A stretch of 64,000 nucleotides of DNA from Gnetum montanum. Its lineage: Eukaryota > Streptophyta > Gnetopsida > Gnetales > Gnetaceae. Under the pieces are notes generated by a model that had not been told where the DNA came from, made no database searches, and worked only from the letters and a program-made list of their open reading frames with translations. The DNA lies in the NCBI GenBank assembly GCA_015680685.1, contig MNCI01006929.1:1533-65532 (forward strand), in the 5' to 3' direction. Below, piece after piece: positions 58,704 through 64,000 of the stretch; the stretch's first letter is position 1; every line of letters starts with the position of its first letter. The position numbers and the translations under genes are program-made.

Positions 58704-60500
58704 TGTTGGCAACCGTTTGGGATGCGACTGCAAATGAGTGTCCTCAAACAGGATTTAGGTGTTTGCTAGTCTTTGGCAACACCAAGGCCTAGATACCTCC
58801 AAATAGACTCAGTAGGTAATGTGAGTATTTGTGTGTGATGTTGTGGTGTGTGGTTGTGAAATATGAAATGATTGCGTTGTGTGTAAACTACAAATGACTT
58901 ATCTTAAAGAGATTCAACCAACTTTGCCAAGTACTATGAGTTGTTGAGAGTTCCTATTTTGTTCAATTGCCTAGTCTATGCAGTCCTTATAATACCTACT
59001 TGTAACAAATAAAATTTTGCAAAAAAATTTGAACACAAATCTGCAAATCTACTTCTAATTTTCCCCAGAGAAAGAGATAGTTCCACAAGAAAACTAGAAA
59101 TAGAGCAAGATTCGATGGAAATAGATAGAAAAGAAAGCAGATTTGTGTGGACCTCAAATATTTGAACAAGGTAAAATGACACGAGTAAACACTTCGCAAT
59201 AAAGCTATCCCAAATTCAATAACTATGAATTGTTCAACTTCCAAGGCTCAAATAAGCAATTTCTTCAAGACAATCCTACTATGCTACCAAAAAATTGCTG
59301 CGTAAACTATCACGTACGAGACTCCATTTTTGGCTAGATAATGGACGTCAATAATTGCATTCAATAGAACCTTAAAAAGACTTAACAATTTCTAATTGAA
59401 ATACTACGGAGATTCACATTAAAGATAAAAAGAAGATATTCTGGTCCCATCAAAATACCAAAGATTTTCTGAACCCTCTTGACTATTGAATCGTTCAATG
59501 ACATGACTACAAGCAGAGGCTCTCTTACAACAATCCCAATAGCGGTTCTTATATGTTGCACAATAACCAAATTCACTACTAAAATGCTCTTAAGGCTTTC
59601 AAACACAAGTGCTTCTATGAAAAAATTTTAACAGAAATTTTCTATCAGGCAACAAGAACAATAAGAGCAATCTAAAAATCCCAAAATTACTTGCCAAGGA
59701 TGATACTATCTAAACCACTAGCTAGACAATTTAAACAAAATAAAAATAAAACATAACTCACAGGACTATGACAAAGAGGCTGAAATCTTTTCTTTAGTAA
59801 GCCATATTACAAGCAATCTTTCACACTTTCTTCTTTACAATGCTCTTCTCAAGAGTGTGTCTCCAAGTGAGAGCCCAAGTAATCCAAAGTGAGACCACTT
59901 CTTCATACCCCTGAAGCCTTTTTATAAGGTTCAAAAGGTAGGTAGGTAAGTTACAAAATATCTTGGATGGTTATAACCACCATAGAGATAAAAAATATAT
60001 GGGTGACAAGTGTCCTATTCAGTTGCCAAGTGTCTTCATTTAGTTGCCAAGTGGCCTCATTTAATTGCCAAGTGGTCACCATGGAGATAAAAAGGTTGCA
60101 ACTGACAAGTGTCCCATGCAATTGATAAGTGGCCCTTCAGTCGCCAAGTGGTCACCATGGAGATAAAAAGGTTATAGTTGACAAGTGGCCTTGGCGGTGG
60201 TTATAACCACCATTTCAATTGACAAGTGTTCAATTCACATGAGACTTTGAACAATTGTTGCACAAATTCCCTTTTCAAATCCTAAAATATTTTATCATAG
60301 TAGTAGAGATAATAACCATGGAGTTGATGCATACATGGATGGGTTAATATATAAATATATATGTAAGTAGGTACAACCAAATGCATAAGTGGAGTGGCAC
60401 TCTCGCGTTTTCAACCAAAGCGAGTGTCACGTTATGTAGATAATATATAATTTAATTATAGTTTAATCATGTAGATAGTAAATAGTTTATAGTGTCAACA
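58704..60500 (-). repeat. LTR G, inserted in gag of element F
   Basis: Minus-strand start TGTTGACACTATA (60500), end GGTTGCCAACA (58704). TATA box TATAAAAA at 59926-59919. It is related to LTR D and to the LTR at 39159-40503. U3 carries a cluster of CAAGTGG-type repeats (60001-60230) and the perfect palindrome GGTGGTTATAACCACC (60196-60211). Left flank GAAGG is not repeated at 60501, so this is not a simple solo LTR at that site. Confidence 0.75.
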
Positions 60501-61279
60501 CATAGTATTTCTTACTGTTATGTAGTTTTTGTTGTGGTCATCGCAGTTCAGGTTCAGCATGAAGATGCCATTGGTGAGTCTAGGTTCCTTCTTTTTCTTT
60601 TTTGCTTCCACAGTCTTGCCTTGGCAAACTTTTTCATGGCCAGATCTCTTGTTGGTTCTAGATTTTAATAATTTTTGCAACAAGACCTGAGATGTCCTGA
60701 TATCCCTTGATGGAAACTTCTTGAGCAAGAAACGGAGAATTCTCCGGAGAATGAGGCTCCATTATTGTTGTAACTTGCTTGTTTCCACCGTAGCGAAAAA
60801 TTTTCTTCTACGGACAGATCCACCACTGAATCCGAAGAAATCCTAGCAAGCACATCCTCGCAAGGCCACACACCAGCAAATGGATCAACCCTAACCCTAA
60901 CAAAAATGGTTGTCCATGGAGCGTCATTCTGCAAAATTCTCGGTCTTTCGTCTCCAATGCCGCCCGCAACATCTTTCCGGCCACCACGCCAATCTTGAAC
61001 TCTGTTGACGCCGACACAGGGAGAGGATCACACCATTGATTGAGAATGACAAGTGCTACTGATCTATTTGGAAAAATGCTAGCATCATGCAAACTTCTTG
61101 TCAGAAGCCTCATGGCATCGTAGCATAGATTTGGATTGAACACAACGATTCAACACATGAACATCATTTTTGCTTCTAATTTTAAGCACAGCAAATCCTT
61201 GTTTCTGCTCTACTCCTCCTGATCTTTTCTTTGTTTTGCTTTGTTCTACACAATATTTTTCTTCTGGCGATGGTTTTGC
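60501..61279 (-). other. Unidentified sequence between LTR G and the XDH pseudogene
   Basis: GC-richer than most of the window around 60790-61080. A minus-strand frame (61143-60808) is open for 111 codons (for example NQWCDPLPVSASTEFKIGVV) and another covers 60934-60665, but neither shows a known domain. Possibly more captured gene or leader sequence. Confidence 0.35.
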
Positions 61280-62285
61280 ATAGGATTTCAGTGGTTTCTA
61301 TCTCACTGTTCATATTTTTAACTTCCTGCCAACATTCACAAGGCTTTCCTATTGAAGGGAAAATGAACGTTAAATGTTCTAAAACTCCTGAACTATTTTT
61401 AATATACAAATTGTTATCAGTATTAATGCATCAAGGATTAGTCTTTAGCTTGTGCAACGACACAAGTTTCCCGCAAGATAATCATCAATTTGACCCTGTT
61501 CAGGTGGGCTCTTAGAAGACCTTAATATGGTATACATGGACATTACAAAACTTGGTGTGTAGAATCCACATTGAGATCCATGAAATTTAGCCAATAGTTC
61601 CTGGATAGGATGAAGCTTTTGTTGATTTCCTACACCCTCCACAGTAATTACATGCATTTCCTCTATAGAGTAAAATGGAGCCAAACATGCATTGACAACT
61701 TGATGTATTGATTTTTGTTTCTTTGGATCCACAGCCAAGTTTTGTACCAGTGAGCCCTAAACTTGAAGCTTTGCTGAAAAATGAGTGACTAGAAGACCCA
61801 CTCTTGTTCCATCATGCCAATTCCATAAGATGGCATCCTCTCATAAGGAGTCACTGCAGACTTGTAGGAATCAAGAATATCAAGATGTACCTTTTCAGAC
61901 ATCCAAAGATAGAATTTGAAAAGGAAACTCAATGTCAATGATTTCCTAAACTCAACCATGCCACCAAGAGCATCATTTTTTATTGAAACATCTTGTTGCA
62001 GCACCTTGAAAGCATTCTCAAAAGTATCAAATGTCCATGGCTTCCCAATAAAAACCTCTCATGTCTTTGTTGCAGATAAAGTAACCAGGGCTACCCCACC
62101 ATAAGCTAGAGAAATATCTACAATTGACGCACCATTTGCTTTTGACTCCAGATAAACTCTCATGCCATTATTCACAATTGCAATGTCATCATCCCTTCGA
62201 TGAGATTGTTTAAATTCCTTCACATATTCATGCTTTTTGATAAATGGTAGGAATAATTTCTCCTTTGTCTAAATCAACTTGTTCC
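61280..62285 (-). pseudogene. Xanthine dehydrogenase pseudogene with parts in permuted order
   Basis: XDH oxidises hypoxanthine and xanthine to urate with 2Fe-2S, FAD and molybdopterin domains. Read 5' to 3' on the minus strand, the first part (62285-61765) is the end of the FAD domain: LPFIKKHEYVKEFKQSHRRD, DIAIVNNGMRVYLESK, SLAYGGVAL, SIKNDALGGMVEFRKSLTLS, then THFSAKLQV. It is followed at once by N-terminal 2Fe-2S sequence (61760-61290): GLTGTKLGCG, the loop with EGGCGAC missing, VNACLAPFYSIEEMHVITVE, HGSQCGFYTPSFVMSMY (Cys-Gly-Phe-Cys has become CGFY), YLAGNLCRCT, ILDAL, and FPSIGKPCECW. The N-terminal domain therefore lies downstream of the FAD domain. No introns are seen within either part. 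Frameshifts and stops make it dead. Confidence 0.88.
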
Positions 62286-62344
62286 ATGAAATGGCCAAAA
62301 TGTGCCAACAGAAGGGGGATACAATGCTAATCCACAAAATCATT

Positions 62345-63800
62345 TATAGGCATTCCACGATCCCTGTGCCTTGCAAAATATAGAAAATGAGTGGAAAAAA
62401 ATTAAGTTGTTCCCAAGGACACTCACCAAAGAAGCAAAGAGTTGGTATCGGTCCTTAGAACTAGAAACCATCAGGAGGTGGAGTACGATGCTAGAATTCT
62501 TCAACGAACAGTATCAAACGTACTCTAGAGTGTCCAATTTGCGTAAGCAAATTTAAGGCTAGAAAAAAGGTACATATGAACCCTTGGATGCTGCCATGGC
62601 CCACTACTACACATTGTTACATCATTGCCCGGTCCATGGGTACACTTAGCGGGATCAACTTCACCACATCGTGGATGGGCTAAGGCATGAAACTAGAAGA
62701 ACCCTTGGAACTTATGCCCAAGGGAGACTCTCACAACTTAGAGCCCATGAAGTACATAGCTTGTTGGAACAAGTAGCAAAAGAAGGAGGTGAGCTACGAA
62801 AAACGGAAAGTACGGAAGAGTACAACCATGATCCCTCTCTTCAAAAGAAGGGAGGGAAATTTTGTGATGAAGAGGATCAGTCACCAATTGAAGAGTTCGT
62901 GAACAGAAAGACCTTGCCACTTCAAAAGCTCACAACAGAAATAGCGGCTAAAGTAGACGACATATGGAGTTCCTTAGACTCTAAAATTGAAACTATCTTA
63001 AAAATTGTAGAAGAGTCTAAGGTAGAACAAAGTAGTGACAAAGGTAAGAAAAAGTGGAGAGATTTAAGCCCTGCACATAACAAGGGTAAGGGGAAAATCA
63101 CTAACCCTGATGTGGCTATGGACTCTGACACAGACGATGATGGTGGATGTGAGATCTACCACTATGACCATCCTAAGGAATGTTGTCCCATCATCTCACA
63201 TCTACAGGAGTCTGGGGTGTATGCACTTAACCCAAGACTCAACCAATGGCAAACACCCCGAAGGTTACCTTATTCATAAGGTAATCCAAGGCAGTTTCAC
63301 CAACCCTTAACGTATTATCCAAGTGGAACTCCACCACAGCCCATCAGACAACCTCAGCGGTGGCAATACCCACAGTCATGGAGGATGCCATCGTCGAAAC
63401 ATCAGTACCCTTATCGGCAGCCTGACCCTTATGGATATTATGTGTAGTAGACGATTTCTCCAACTGACTCTATGAGTAACACAACCCCCAACCATCACTA
63501 CCAAGTTTAGGAGTACTTAGAAGGACTCCTTCTCCTCCGGGAGACACTCCATACCCACACCATCCTCCTAATCCATCCGCACCTCTTCCACCACAAGTAG
63601 TTCCCATAATACCTCCTGCTCCAACAATTCAAGGGGAACTTCCTACTCAACCACAGCAATGTCATGCTACAAGAGCTATAAATATTCAACTTGCTACTGG
63701 TTTTGACAACTATAAAAAGAGAAGATCCTACTTCAGAACCAAAAGCCCAGACAAACTCTCGCAACAATAAGCGGTTGAGCCCATGTGCACTCTCCACCAT
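62345..63800 (+). pseudogene. Gag C-terminal half, element F
   Basis: It resumes the gag core: WKKIKLFPRTLTKEAKSWYR, LEFFNEQYQTYSRVSNLRKQ, then two stops, YEPLDAAMAHYYTLLHHCPV, then an open stretch of 202 codons (62671-63279) with DGLRHETRRTLGTYAQGRLS, a Lys/Glu-rich region, GCEIYHYDHPKECCPIISHL (a Cys/His cluster, perhaps a degenerate knuckle), and a Gln/Pro/Tyr-rich tail. Around 25 residues of the core are missing at the junction with the insertion. The end past 63480 is damaged, and nothing certain is seen from 63800 to the right edge. Confidence 0.8.
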
Positions 63801-64000
63801 CTAACACTTTAGAGAACCCTTTAGTCCAATAAAGCGTAAAACATATGGTTATGTTAACACATACCGTAACTAACTAGATTAAGGTAGGTCACCTTCCCAA
63901 GAAACTAACTGACCCTGGGAGTCCCTTAATCTATTTACAAATCACCGAAAATGAATCACATAGGGCTCTTCTTAACTCAATTTTCAGAGTCAACTTAATT

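Overview
The window looks like intergenic DNA from a large, repeat-rich plant genome. I see no intact protein-coding gene. Nearly everything recognisable is decayed LTR retrotransposon of the Ty3/gypsy Tat/Athila branch: polyproteins broken by stops and frameshifts, LTRs with TATA boxes, primer-binding sites and polypurine tracts. Plant origin follows from the dual RNase H (Tat hallmark), the TGGTGCCGTTGCTAGGGA-type primer site (Athila-like) and two plant-type gene fragments: xanthine dehydrogenase, and a possible PPR protein. A conifer or other giant genome would fit, but the species cannot be read from the sequence.

Layout. 1-7062: element M on the minus strand, with 5' LTR (5913-7062), primer site, gag and protease. 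Downstream of the protease lie a short-repeat cluster and a gene running antisense (1-898, plus strand). 7063-16480: element A on the plus strand, 5' truncated: protease, a 2.1-kb spacer with short repeats and an antisense ORF, RT-RNaseH-second RNaseH, integrase, a second short-repeat cluster, polypurine tract, LTR. 16480-18060: LTR-like sequence with a minus-strand TATA box. 18105-25560: element B, a relative of A with the same two short-repeat clusters and a 3' LTR. 25560-29780: AT-rich, nothing recognised. 29811-32800: element C, a much older pol of the A/B type. 32800-36300: nothing recognised. 36340-37320: integrase remnant E (minus). 37850-38610: an unidentified GC-rich block. 38981-39158: assembly gap. 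39159-40503: an LTR (plus). 41642-53996: element D (minus), the only near full-length element, with two LTRs of about 2.74 kb, primer site, polypurine tract and probable target-site duplication. Its second RNase H lies between protease and RT, unlike A and B. 54000-55700: repeats. 55726-63800: Athila-like element(s) F, arranged gag tail, LTR, primer site, gag head, then a 3.6-kb insertion (LTR G plus a scrambled xanthine dehydrogenase pseudogene), then gag continuing.

The most distinctive signals are: (i) a roughly 20-bp sense-oriented motif (core CCGAAATGACGTTAAACTA) in clusters between protease and RT and again just after integrase, in several elements; (ii) antisense ORFs in the protease-side spacer of two elements, one with a clean phase-0 GT-AG intron; (iii) LTRs packed with short palindromes built on GCGTA/TACGC; (iv) a seven-fold P-[FY]-[VI]-[VI]-x-x-P motif between gag and protease of M. 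Together they suggest a Tat family with Ogre-like spacer architecture and unusual cis-repeats. These are sequence observations; function is inferred.
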